Positions 1-7,885 are shown, counted from the first letter of the stretch. The stretch: DNA of 9,746 nucleotides from Candidatus Sungbacteria bacterium RIFCSPLOWO2_01_FULL_47_10 (GCA_001820675.1 MHQO01000042.1:198-9943); one strand, 5' to 3'. The notes: a model not told the origin generated them from the letters alone. Program-made: numbers and translations.

Positions 1-459
1 GAAGTCCGTGTCGAATCAAGCTCGTGGCATGACCTGCCGTGGAAATTCGAGGCGGGGACTCCGAATGTCGAGGGCGCTGTTGGGCTTTCTGCGGCAATCG
101 GATATATTCGGCGAATCGGGTTTGACGCGATGCGGGCGCTTGAAGAAGAACAAGTCAGCGGTGTGTTGTCGGCGCTTCGTACTATCGAGGGTGTTCGGGT
201 TTTGGGGCCGGAAAACAACGCACATCGTTCTTCAATCGTCAGTTTTACGCTTGACGGCGTTCATCCGCACGACCTTGCAACAGTCCTTGATCGGGATGGG
301 GTCGCGATACGCGCGGGGCACCATTGCGCGATGCCCTTCATGGAATATATCGGAAATACGGCAACGGCGCGGGCAAGTTTTTGGATTTATAATACGCCGG
401 AAGATACGGAACGTTTTATCGCCGGAATTAAAAATGCGATGCGGATTTTAAGCGCTTAA
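1..459 (+). CDS. sufS: SufS-type cysteine desulfurase, C-terminal part (5' truncated by window)
   Basis: This is the last 152 residues of a PLP-dependent group II cysteine desulfurase, which takes sulfur from cysteine as a persulfide and passes it to the Suf scaffold. The reading frame is open from base 1. Visible landmarks are the FEAGTPNVEGAVGL segment near fragment residues 17-30, the active-site loop RAGHHCAMPFM with catalytic Cys at fragment residue 109 (codon 325-327), and RASFWIYNT with the conserved substrate-binding Arg. The RxGHHC loop is typical of SufS rather than IscS. The PLP lysine lies upstream of the window. sufU starts 29 bp downstream in the same direction, so the pair is probably co-transcribed. 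The stop codon lies inside a perfect 30-nt palindrome. The family call is certain; only the exact subfamily is inferred. Confidence 0.95.
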   Translation, partial: EVRVESSSWHDLPWKFEAGTPNVEGAVGLSAAIGYIRRIGFDAMRALEEEQVSGVLSALRTIEGVRVLGPENNAHRSSIVSFTLDGVHPHDLATVLDRDGVAIRAGHHCAMPFMEYIGNTATARASFWIYNTPEDTERFIAGIKNAMRILSA

Positions 460-468
460 AATCCGCAT
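439..468. repeat. Perfect 30-nt palindrome over the sufS stop codon
   Basis: Bases 439-453 (ATGCGGATTTTAAGC) are followed directly by their exact reverse complement at 454-468. The 15-bp arms have no mismatch and no spacer, and in RNA the central four bases would form the loop. The palindrome covers the last five sense codons of sufS, its TAA stop (457-459), and the start of the sufS-sufU gap. It is not followed by a U-run, so a classical intrinsic terminator is unlikely. It could be an mRNA-stabilising or processing hairpin that sets the SufS:SufU ratio, or a DNA operator. The structure is seen directly; the role is inferred. Confidence 0.85.
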
Positions 469-488
469 GCGTGAAAAACTAATTATCC

Positions 489-857
489 ATGAACGATTCG
501 TTCTACCGCGACGAAATCCTTTCTCATTATCATGCTCCGAGAAACTATGGATTACGGAGCGGTTTTGACATTGAGGCGCGGGGATCGAATCCGCTCTGCG
601 GAGATTCTGTGACCGTCATGTTGAAAACGAAGAACGGCGTCGTTGCCGACGCGTGTTTTGAGAGCAAGGGGTGCGTAATAAGCAGGGCATCAGCATCAAT
701 GTTTTTGGAACATATAAAAGGGAAGCCGCTCGATAGTGTGCGTTCCGCTGGGCCCGCCGATGTCACGAAGCTTCTCGGCGTTGCCGTGATGCCTGCCCGA
801 GTGAAATGCGCAACGCTTGTGCTTGATGTATTGCAGACGGCAGGCGCGTTGTCATGA
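489..857 (+). CDS. sufU: SufU-like Fe-S scaffold / sulfur-transfer protein (compact form)
   Basis: This 122-residue protein belongs to the IscU/NifU-N fold. SufU accepts persulfide sulfur from SufS for Fe-S assembly in the cytoplasm. The metal or persulfide ligands are visible: Cys37 and Asp39 in NPLCGD, Cys62 in GCVISRASASM, and Cys107 in PARVKCATL. The Lys before the last Cys, instead of the His of IscU, is a SufU trait, as is the neighbouring sufS. The second and third cysteines are 45 residues apart. Bacillus subtilis SufU has about 62 there, so the insertion typical of SufU is largely missing and the protein is shorter than the usual 140-150 residues. The ATG start matches the family N-terminus (YRDEILSHYHAPRNYG). 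There is no Shine-Dalgarno upstream. Confidence 0.92.
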   Translation: MNDSFYRDEILSHYHAPRNYGLRSGFDIEARGSNPLCGDSVTVMLKTKNGVVADACFESKGCVISRASASMFLEHIKGKPLDSVRSAGPADVTKLLGVAVMPARVKCATLVLDVLQTAGALS

Positions 858-878
858 ACCGGACGCGATGCGTGGTGT

Positions 879-1697
879 TTACGGAAGCGATTTTTTAAGC
901 GCATCGGTGATTTGAAAAAAAGATTTCGAAGCGGGTGAATCCGGATATTTTAGAACAACTGGTTTTCGGGATTCTACCGCATCGTGCAATTCCAGCGAGA
1001 GCGGAACTGTTCCGAAAAACGCTACGCCGTATTTCTCGGCAAGTTTTTTCCCCGCTCCGGACCCGAATGGCCGCAATGCATCTCCGCATGCCTGGCAAAC
1101 GCCGGCGCTCATGTTCTCGACCACTCCAAGGATTTTTTTATTCAATTCCGAAAGCATCACAAGTCCTCTCTCGGCAACGGAGGCCGCCAACGGATCCGGG
1201 GTCGTAACGACGATGCCCCCGTCAATCGGGATATCCCGGATGACGGTAAGCTGGGCATCAGATGTTCCCGGAGGAAGATCAACGATAAGATAATCAAGTT
1301 CTCCCCAGTTGGTTTGCCCGAAAAGCGCCTTGATGCCGTTTGAAATCATTGGGCCGCGCCAGATGACGGTTTTCGCGTCCGGGTATAAAAAGCCGAATGA
1401 TGCGACCTTTACGCCGCAGCAGTCCGCTGGTTCGTGCTTTTTTAGCATGCTTTCAATGGAAGTGTGCGTGTCAAAAAGCATGCTTTGCGAATGTCCGGTC
1501 AGATCGGCATCAAATAAACCGACTGTATTCCCCAAAATCGCAAAAGAAGCGGCAATATTTGCGCTGACTGTGGATTTACCGACTCCACCCTTTCCGCTGA
1601 TAACTGCTATAATATGCTTGATGCCGTCAGGCCTTTGAATCGGAGCCGGCACAGGAGCAAAGGGCTTTGCTTCAGATTGAGGTGGTGGTGTGTCCAT
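879..1697 (-). CDS. mrp: Mrp/ApbC (NBP35 family) P-loop ATPase, Fe-S carrier
   Basis: This 272-residue member of the Mrp/NBP35 family binds Fe-S clusters and delivers them to target apoproteins using ATP. It carries the deviant Walker A SGKGGVGKST at residues 34-43 with signature Lys36, a switch I-like FDADLTGHS at 62-70 (usually DADxxGPS), and Walker B YLIVDLPPGTSD around 136-147. The cluster-binding CQAC motif is at Cys201/Cys204. The N-terminal MIP18/DUF59 domain found in many bacterial Mrp proteins is absent; a short Pro-rich leader of about 25 residues stands in its place. The gene converges on sufU with a 21-bp gap and diverges from the ATP synthase operon. Its location beside sufSU fits a role in Fe-S delivery. 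Confidence 0.93.
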   Translation of the reverse strand: MDTPPPQSEAKPFAPVPAPIQRPDGIKHIIAVISGKGGVGKSTVSANIAASFAILGNTVGLFDADLTGHSQSMLFDTHTSIESMLKKHEPADCCGVKVASFGFLYPDAKTVIWRGPMISNGIKALFGQTNWGELDYLIVDLPPGTSDAQLTVIRDIPIDGGIVVTTPDPLAASVAERGLVMLSELNKKILGVVENMSAGVCQACGDALRPFGSGAGKKLAEKYGVAFFGTVPLSLELHDAVESRKPVVLKYPDSPASKSFFQITDALKKSLP

Positions 1698-1704
1698 ATT
1701 CTGC

Positions 1705-1733
1705 TTGTGTTATTAAAACACGCATTCTATAAT
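1705..1733 (+). promoter_or_regulatory. Candidate promoter for the ATP synthase operon
   Basis: TTGTGT (1705-1710) is followed after a 17-bp spacer by a perfect TATAAT (1728-1733). Transcription would start near 1740, leaving a leader of about 29 nt before the atpZ ATG at 1769. The spacer holds a small inverted repeat, GTGTT-attaa-AACAC (1707-1721), that could be an operator. The -35 matches the sigma70 consensus only in its first three bases. The -10 and the spacing are good. Confidence 0.5.
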
Positions 1734-1752
1734 TATTATATTGTAGCAACAA
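1724..1752 (-). promoter_or_regulatory. Candidate promoter for mrp
   Basis: Read on the minus strand, TTGTTG (1747-1752) lies 17 bp before TAGAAT (1724-1729), about 27 bp ahead of the mrp start codon. The block is AT-rich, and other -10-like hexamers overlap it (TACAAT at 1740-1745, TATAAT at 1735-1740). The exact promoter is therefore uncertain, although the 71-bp divergent gap must hold one. It overlaps the candidate promoter for the atp operon, so the two could compete. Confidence 0.4.
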
Positions 1753-1768
1753 ATTCACAAACGCGGCA

Positions 1769-1999
1769 ATGGAGACGCATTCCGAAAAAAAAAATGAAGG
1801 TTTTTCCTTGGTCGGCTATGCTTTGCATGTCGGATTTGCAATTTGCACAATAGTGCTTGTCTGCGTCGCCGGCGGCATCTGGCTTGACCGATACTTCGGC
1901 ACTCTGCCGCTTTTTCTGCTATCCGGCGTCGTTCTTTCGCTCATCGCAAGCGCATACGAGGTGCTCCGCATCATCAAGAGCATACAAATAAAAAAATAG
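1769..1999 (+). CDS. atpZ: AtpZ/AtpI-family small membrane protein of the ATP synthase operon
   Basis: This 76-residue protein has two predicted membrane helices (about residues 14-37 and 46-68). Between them is the family signature GGIWLDRYFGTLP, matching the GxxLDxxxGTxP pattern of AtpZ/AtpI ('ATPase gene 1') proteins. These are encoded just ahead of atpB and are linked to c-ring assembly or Mg2+/Ca2+ transport. The ATG at 1769 gives a short charged N-terminus before the first helix and follows the candidate promoter by a short leader. The TAG stop (1997-1999) lies at the edge of an A/T-only palindrome (1998-2014). The first-gene position and the motif make the family call firm; the precise role is not known from sequence. 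Confidence 0.85.
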   Translation: METHSEKKNEGFSLVGYALHVGFAICTIVLVCVAGGIWLDRYFGTLPLFLLSGVVLSLIASAYEVLRIIKSIQIKK

Positions 2000-2030
2000 T
2001 TTTTTTAAAAAACTCGTCAAGCCAACAACC

Positions 2031-2771
2031 ATGATTGAAATACAGCTTAATCCGGAATACGTATTGCGAGTGGGCGGTTTTCTTGTATCAAACGCTTTGT
2101 TTACATCGCTCATTACGAGTGTCGTGCTGGCCGCGACCGCTTTAATTATGCGGAGAAGTCTGACGAATGAATTCGGAACGAACAAGGGACAGCGGATTGT
2201 CGAGGCCGTCTGCGAGCCGCTGTGGAATCTGTGCACCGGCGTATTGGGATCACAGGAACTCGCGGCGCGCATTTTCCCTGTTATCGCGACATTTTTTCTT
2301 TTTATCATCACCGCGAATTGGATCGAGGTATTGCCGGGATTTTTGAATTCTTTTTATGTTCAGACGCCGGAAGGAACACTCTCTTTGTTCAGATCTCCGA
2401 GTTCCGATCTTTCAACAACGCTTGCACTCGGAACCATTTCAGTCATATTTACCCAAGGAATATCGATATGGATACTCGGCCCGTGGCAATTCATTTTAAA
2501 AATAATTGATGTGCGCAAACCCATTCGAGCGTTCACCGGAATTCTCGAACTCATGAGCGAATTTTCAAAGATATTTTCCTTTGCCTTTCGGCTTTTCGGA
2601 AATATTTTTGCCGGCGGGGTATTGCTTCTTGTCATCGGGTTTTTGGCGCCGTACATCATTCCGCTTCCGTTCATGGTGCTTGAAATTTTTGTCGGATTTA
2701 TTCAAGCGCTTATATTTTCGCTCCTGTCGCTTATGTTTATTAAAGCGGCGTTGAGCGGGCATCATAATTAA
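2031..2771 (+). CDS. atpB: F-type ATP synthase subunit a
   Basis: Subunit a forms the stator half-channels that pass ions to the c-ring. The 246-residue protein is highly hydrophobic, with about five membrane helices. The essential stator arginine is Arg187 in FRLFGNIFAGG (Escherichia coli Arg210 in LRLFGNMYAGE). The last helix has the conserved Gln225 in GFIQALIFSLLSLMFIKAA. The Glu after AG in the E. coli motif is Gly here, which is common outside proteobacteria. The ATG start gives a normal length, and no Shine-Dalgarno is visible upstream. A 137-bp gap containing a strong hairpin separates it from atpE, the longest gap inside the operon. Confidence 0.97.
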   Translation: MIEIQLNPEYVLRVGGFLVSNALFTSLITSVVLAATALIMRRSLTNEFGTNKGQRIVEAVCEPLWNLCTGVLGSQELAARIFPVIATFFLFIITANWIEVLPGFLNSFYVQTPEGTLSLFRSPSSDLSTTLALGTISVIFTQGISIWILGPWQFILKIIDVRKPIRAFTGILELMSEFSKIFSFAFRLFGNIFAGGVLLLVIGFLAPYIIPLPFMVLEIFVGFIQALIFSLLSLMFIKAALSGHHN

Positions 2772-2779
2772 ATAAAACG

Positions 2780-2828
2780 TTTTCGGGAACGGGCCTGCTT
2801 ATTTTGCGGCAGGCATTGTTCCGGAAAA
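2780..2828 (+). promoter_or_regulatory. Large intercistronic hairpin between atpB and atpE
   Basis: Bases 2780-2790 (TTTTCGGGAAC) pair with 2818-2828 with a single mismatch. After a small internal loop, 2793-2798 (GCCTGC) pairs with 2809-2814, closing a 10-nt loop. The hairpin starts about 9 nt after the atpB stop and lies about 80 nt before the atpE start. No long U-run follows it. It may be a processing or stability element that raises c-subunit output relative to a, since the c-ring needs many copies. Partial attenuation is another possibility. The fold is seen in sequence; the function is inferred. Confidence 0.65.
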
Positions 2829-2908
2829 TACTAATCATAAAAATTTGGTCTTAGAAATAAAAACGGAGGAATTTCATTTTTATTTTTCGATCAAATATTT
2901 TTCATACC

Positions 2909-3139
2909 ATGACTCCACAGGTCGTATCGTCGATTGTCGCGGGCGCAACTATCGCGCTCGGCGTTATGCTTCCGGCCCTTGCAATCGGGATAATCGGAAA
3001 GGAGGCCGTAAAATCCATCGCGCGAAACCCTGAGGCGGGCGAGAGGATCCAGCTGACCGCTCTTGTCCTGGTCGCGTTTGCGGAAGCGCTCGGCATTTAC
3101 GCATTGGTGGTCGCGCTTGTTGTGAAATTTGTCAGCTAA
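2909..3139 (+). CDS. atpE: F-type ATP synthase subunit c (ion-carrying ring)
   Basis: This 76-residue hairpin of two membrane helices forms the c-ring rotor. The polar loop has ARNPE (residues 38-42, the RQP-type motif), and helix 2 carries the essential carboxylate Glu59 in FAEALGIYALV. Aligned by the loop to the Na+-binding Ilyobacter tartaricus c subunit, the helix-1 Gln ligand is Ile26 here. The Ser after the carboxylate is Ala60. The usual Na+ ligands are therefore absent, and proton coupling is the better prediction. The ATG at 2909 gives the standard length. The only Shine-Dalgarno-like GGAGG (2865-2869) is 39 nt upstream, too far to serve this start. An in-frame ATT at 2876 is better placed but would add 11 unusual residues. 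Confidence 0.96.
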   Translation: MTPQVVSSIVAGATIALGVMLPALAIGIIGKEAVKSIARNPEAGERIQLTALVLVAFAEALGIYALVVALVVKFVS

Positions 3140-3153
3140 TCGTCGATCAATCA

Positions 3154-3900
3154 ATGGAACTTCTTGGCGAAATCGGAGTAGATGTAAAAATACTCATAGC
3201 GCAGATCGTAAATTTTGCGGTCCTTTGCGCGATTTTGTGGTATGTGCTGTATAAGCCCATTATAAGGATTTTTCAGGCACGGGAAGAAAAAGTTAAAAAA
3301 ATTGCCGACGGACTTGCGGATCTTGATAAAAAACGCGCCGAAACGGAGGAAGAATCCCGCCTGAAATTGATGAAAGCGGATGATTTTGCCCGGGATGTGC
3401 TGGAACGAAGCAAGAAGGCGGCAACGCAGTTCAAAAATGAGCGGCTTGAGACTGTTGAAAAAGAGGTCGACCGGATGATTGAAGAGTCCGGCATGCGGCT
3501 TCAGGCGGAGAGGGAAGAATTACGGGTGAGTCTTTCGCGGTCAATCGGCGGAGAAGTCATGCAAACGGCACACGGGTTATTTAACGAACTCGGGATTGCG
3601 GAAATTGTTCACGCGGAACTCGTGGCGCGGTGCAGGGCGCAGGTGCCCGAAATGCTGAAAACAGTTGATCACATGCAGGAAAGCGCTTCATGCGAAATTA
3701 TTTCCGCGTTTCCGCTCACGCAGAAAGATAAAAATTATTTCGAATCTCTTATAAAAAAGAAATTACATATCGCAAAGGATATTTTATTTGCGGTGGATCC
3801 GAACCTTGTTGCCGGAATGCGGGTGCGATTTACTTCGGGATATGAATTTGATTTCAGTTTGGCCGGAAAATTTAACGCACGGCTCTCAAAGCACGTTTAG
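3154..3900 (+). CDS. atpF: F-type ATP synthase subunit b with C-terminal delta-like domain (alternate/N-ATPase type)
   Basis: At 248 residues this is much longer than a normal b subunit (about 156-170). Residues 10-32 are the membrane anchor, followed by the b-type KPIIRIFQAREEKVKKIADGL region and a highly charged coiled coil to about residue 130. Residues about 178-248 read like the C-terminal domain of delta/OSCP: a SAFPLT segment, two short helices, VDPNLVAGMRVRF, and a closing amphipathic helix. Delta's N-terminal six-helix bundle has no counterpart; only about 45 helical residues link the two parts. This architecture resembles the roughly 250-residue b of alternate F1Fo (N-type) ATPases, which lack a delta gene. 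Consistently, atpA follows directly and no atpH is present. The stator is presumably completed by this one chain, in two copies. Confidence 0.88.
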   Translation: MELLGEIGVDVKILIAQIVNFAVLCAILWYVLYKPIIRIFQAREEKVKKIADGLADLDKKRAETEEESRLKLMKADDFARDVLERSKKAATQFKNERLETVEKEVDRMIEESGMRLQAEREELRVSLSRSIGGEVMQTAHGLFNELGIAEIVHAELVARCRAQVPEMLKTVDHMQESASCEIISAFPLTQKDKNYFESLIKKKLHIAKDILFAVDPNLVAGMRVRFTSGYEFDFSLAGKFNARLSKHV

Positions 3901-3978
3901 TCGTTGTCCGCCCGCCGCCGAGCTCGAGCTCCCGCGCAATAATTATTTTTAAAATTTTTGTTTCTCTTTTAACGTACA
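3901..3978 (+). other. atpF-atpA spacer with GC-rich palindrome and T-rich leader
   Basis: The 78-bp gap splits sharply. A GC-rich half contains the perfect 12-bp palindrome GAGCTCGAGCTC (3920-3931), and an A/T-rich half with several T-runs leads to the atpA ATG. The palindrome is short, and the T-runs begin about 15 nt after it, so a terminator is doubtful. A weak internal promoter or processing site is possible. No gene is seen here, and an in-frame TAA at 3970-3972 rules out an upstream extension of atpA. Confidence 0.4.
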
Positions 3979-5472
3979 ATGGCGTCACCCGTGTATACAC
4001 CAATTATAAAACGCGTCGGAAGGGTTGTTGAGGCCCATGACGGCATCGTTTTGATAGAGGGGTTGCCTTCCGTGATGGTTGAGGAAGCGTTTGAATGCGA
4101 AAACGGCGTATTGGGAATGTGCCTTGGGTTTGACGAGAATTCCGTGAAAGGAATCCTTTTTGACGGTTGGGAAAAAGTTACCAGGGGGATGGAAATCCGG
4201 CCGCTTGGCCGGCTTCTCGAAATTCCCGTAGGCGAGGAATTTATCGGACGCGTTATAAATCCGCTCGGGCGTCCCATTGACGGCAAAGGTGAAATTCGAT
4301 CGGCCGACGTGCGGGCGCTGAGTACACGCACAATGGAATACCCCGCGCTTGATGTTGTGGAGCGGGATGTCGTGGAAGAGCCCGTCGTTACGGGTATTAA
4401 AGCAGTTGACGCGTTAATTCCAGTCGGAAGAGGCCAGCGGGAATTGATATTGGGAGATCCGAAAATCGGAAAAACGTCAATCGCAATCGATGCAATCATC
4501 TCGCAGGGTCGTTCGGTTCATACGGGAGCGGGCGCCATGAAATGCATTTTTGTCGTCTGCGGCCTAAAGCGGGTTGAATTAACCCGCATCATGGAAGTTT
4601 TAAGATCAGGCGGCGCTATGGATTACACGACGATTGTTGCCGCAACGAGTTCCGAATCTGCCTCATTCCAATACATTTCACCCTACATCGGAATAGCCCT
4701 GGCAGAACACTTCAGGGACAAGGGCGAGGACGTTTTAATCGTATTTGACGACTTAACGAAGCACGCCTGGGCATGGCGGGAATTATCCGCGATGCTTGAG
4801 CGCATACCCGGGCGGGAAGGATATCCGGGCGATGTTTTTTATCTGCATTCACGGCTTCTTGAGCGAGTCGGCAGGAAAAAGGGCGGCGGCTCGATTACGG
4901 CTCTGCCTATTGTGCAAACCCAAGAGGGAGAAATTTCGGGATATATTTCGACAAATACCATTTCCATAACCGACGGACAGATATATCTGCAATCGGATAT
5001 TTTCAATCGCGGAGTTCGGCCTGCGGTTAACGTCGGGCTTTCGGTGTCCCGCGTCGGGGGGAGAGCGCAACATCCTGTTTTGCGCTCTCTCAGCAAGGGC
5101 CTGCGGCTTGCGATTGCGCAATACGAAGAGCTCATGCGCGTCGGCGGATTTGAAATCGAAATAACCGAGGAGCGGAAAAAAGAGCTCGCGCGCCTGAAGA
5201 CGCTTTATGAAATTTTTATGCAAAAGGAAAAAGATCCGATTGAACTTGAACTTCAGTGCATTTTGCTTTTTGCCGCAAAAGAAGGATATCTATCCAAAGC
5301 GTCCGACACAGGAACACTTCAGGAAACGGCTGAAAATTTGATAGCAACGGTGCGCGCGAATTTTCCCGATTTGAAAGAGCGCGTCTGGTCATCCCACGAT
5401 CTTACCCCCGAATTGAACAGCGAATTTACGACGATTTTAAAATCCATATTTTCAGCGGAGCAGATGCGCTAA
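3979..5472 (+). CDS. atpA: F-type ATP synthase subunit alpha
   Basis: This is the non-catalytic nucleotide-binding subunit of the F1 head, 497 residues. The Walker A loop at 159-166 is GDPKIGKT, where most alpha subunits have GDRQTGKT. DDLTKHAWAWRELS and PGREGYPGDVFYLHSRLLERVGR are well conserved, and the arginine finger reaching the beta active site is Arg358 in GLSVSRVGG. The N-terminus begins about 15 residues later than in E. coli alpha, so the tail that binds delta's N-terminal domain is missing. An in-frame stop three codons upstream (3970-3972) shows this is real and not a misplaced start. The loss matches the absence of delta's N-terminal domain in the operon. There is no Shine-Dalgarno. 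Confidence 0.97.
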   Translation: MASPVYTPIIKRVGRVVEAHDGIVLIEGLPSVMVEEAFECENGVLGMCLGFDENSVKGILFDGWEKVTRGMEIRPLGRLLEIPVGEEFIGRVINPLGRPIDGKGEIRSADVRALSTRTMEYPALDVVERDVVEEPVVTGIKAVDALIPVGRGQRELILGDPKIGKTSIAIDAIISQGRSVHTGAGAMKCIFVVCGLKRVELTRIMEVLRSGGAMDYTTIVAATSSESASFQYISPYIGIALAEHFRDKGEDVLIVFDDLTKHAWAWRELSAMLERIPGREGYPGDVFYLHSRLLERVGRKKGGGSITALPIVQTQEGEISGYISTNTISITDGQIYLQSDIFNRGVRPAVNVGLSVSRVGGRAQHPVLRSLSKGLRLAIAQYEELMRVGGFEIEITEERKKELARLKTLYEIFMQKEKDPIELELQCILLFAAKEGYLSKASDTGTLQETAENLIATVRANFPDLKERVWSSHDLTPELNSEFTTILKSIFSAEQMR

Positions 5473-5499
5473 TGCGTTTTTGCGACACGCTGACCCGCC

Positions 5500-6387
5500 A
5501 TGGCATCCTTAAAAATTTTACGGGAAGAAATTCAGCGAACGGCAATTTTAAACGAAGTCATGGGAACGCTTGAAAAAATTGCCGGGTTTGAACGCGTAAA
5601 AAGCCAAAATTTTTATACGAAGATTCAGGAATATGAAAACGAACTGAACAATTTGCTTAAAGGTTTTTTGCCGATTACGGTTTTTCCGGCACAACCCCGT
5701 AAAAATCCTTCGCTCTTGCTCCTGTGCTTCGGGCCGGAGCTTGGGCTGACGGGATCATTCGGCGAGCGGACCGCAGAATTTTTGTTGTCGGAGGCCGCCG
5801 CGTATAAACCGGCCAACATCATTGCGGTCGGGCATGAGCTTGAAATCGTTTTAAGGGATAAAAAAGTTCCGTATAAAATCGAGTATATTTTGGCTGAAGG
5901 AATACGGAATTCGGCAGAAATTTTGGAAACCGTAGTCGAACGCGTCATGCGGGGCCTTGAAAAAAGGGAGTTCAAAGAAATTGTTGTCGCCTCATCCCGC
6001 TATCGCGCGCTCGGGGAATATGATTTTGCATCCGCCCCGATTTATAAGATGCGCGCACGCGTGAACGGGGGCGCGCGCTTGGCCGGTGAATATGTTTTTA
6101 TTGAGCCATCCCTCAAAAAGATCATTCGCCGGTATCTGGCGCTTCTCTTAAAAGCGCATTTCTCGAAGCCGTGGCACGATGTCCGTCTGATTGAAGCTTC
6201 ACTGCGGCTCCTTGAAACAAACCGCGCGAAAGAAAACGCGAGGGAAGTTGTCGGGAAACTGCGCCGCACATTTACCCGCGCGCTTCGAGGCAAAATTACG
6301 CGAAATATCAACGAACTTTTCACCGGCAAGGAAGCGTTTGAACGGAGAAAGCGGGGGGCAAAAACCTTTTTCGAATATAAAATCTGA
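5500..6387 (+). CDS. atpG: F-type ATP synthase subunit gamma (central stalk)
   Basis: Gamma is the rotor shaft joining the c-ring to the alpha3beta3 head. This divergent 295-residue version keeps the N-terminal helix pattern (MASLKILREEIQ..., compared with MASLREIRRRI), the central Rossmann-like segment with LGLTGSFGERTAEFL (usually GLCGxLNxNL), and the long C-terminal helix. In that helix ETNRAKENAREVVGKLRRTFTRALRGKITRNINELFTG corresponds to the canonical SENAxxLIxxLxLxYNxxRQAxITxEIxEIVxGA. About 18 basic and aromatic residues extend past the usual end. It lies 27 bp after atpA and 36 bp before atpD. Because no epsilon gene is present, how this gamma attaches to and is regulated on the c-ring is an open question. 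Confidence 0.93.
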   Translation: MASLKILREEIQRTAILNEVMGTLEKIAGFERVKSQNFYTKIQEYENELNNLLKGFLPITVFPAQPRKNPSLLLLCFGPELGLTGSFGERTAEFLLSEAAAYKPANIIAVGHELEIVLRDKKVPYKIEYILAEGIRNSAEILETVVERVMRGLEKREFKEIVVASSRYRALGEYDFASAPIYKMRARVNGGARLAGEYVFIEPSLKKIIRRYLALLLKAHFSKPWHDVRLIEASLRLLETNRAKENAREVVGKLRRTFTRALRGKITRNINELFTGKEAFERRKRGAKTFFEYKI

Positions 6388-6414
6388 TTGTACGTTCAAT
6401 CGCAGGAAATATAA

Positions 6415-7827
<1,413 letters not shown>

Positions 7828-7857
7828 CCAAAAACCGCCGGAAGCGGGAGATGTAGT

Positions 7858-7872
7858 ATGACACTGAAAAAA
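7858..7872 (+). pseudogene. Possible 5' stub of atpC (epsilon), truncated after five codons
   Basis: Thirty bases after the atpD stop, where atpC normally starts, GGGAG (7846-7850) is followed 7 nt later by ATG ACA CTG AAA AAA, encoding MTLKK. This resembles the usual epsilon N-terminus (M-x-L-K-...). The frame then runs into the GGTGCCTGACACC sequence and stops at TGA 7879-7881. No epsilon-like sequence is seen in any frame after that. It may be the remnant of an atpC cut by recombination at the repeat, or a chance resemblance, since five residues are weak evidence. Confidence 0.3.
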
Positions 7873-7885
7873 GGTGCCTGACACC
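7873..7885. repeat. Short imperfect palindrome GGTGCCTGACACC, repeat-like
   Basis: GGTGCC and GACACC flank a central T; one pair is a wobble. A run of six A's precedes it. I recall near-identical A-flanked GGTGYCTGRCACC palindromes dispersed in many environmental bacterial genomes, sometimes beside REP-associated transposases, but this is from memory and unverified. Here it marks the point where the atp-type sequence ends and the AT-rich region begins. Confidence 0.4.

Noticed and set aside
854..898. Small 14-codon frame starting at an ATGA overlap with the sufU stop
   Set aside because: It runs antisense into the 3' end of mrp, has no recognisable protein features, and such overlaps arise easily by chance.
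984..1638. Overlapping plus-strand open frames opposite mrp
   Set aside because: They have no recognisable motifs and are shadows of the well-conserved minus-strand Mrp gene.
1998..2014. AGTTTTTTTAAAAAACT palindrome after atpZ as an intrinsic terminator
   Set aside because: The stem is almost all A-U and too weak, and it lies inside an operon whose next gene starts 17 nt later.
3920..3931. GAGCTCGAGCTC, which looks like a synthetic SacI-XhoI-SacI linker
   Set aside because: Surrounding sequence is continuous with an ordinary GC-rich spacer and the flanking genes are intact. A 12-bp natural palindrome is more likely than a cloning artefact.
7835..7847. CCGC-cggaa-GCGG hairpin after atpD as the operon terminator
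   Set aside because: It has only four base pairs and no T-run; the 7965-7988 hairpin is a far better candidate.
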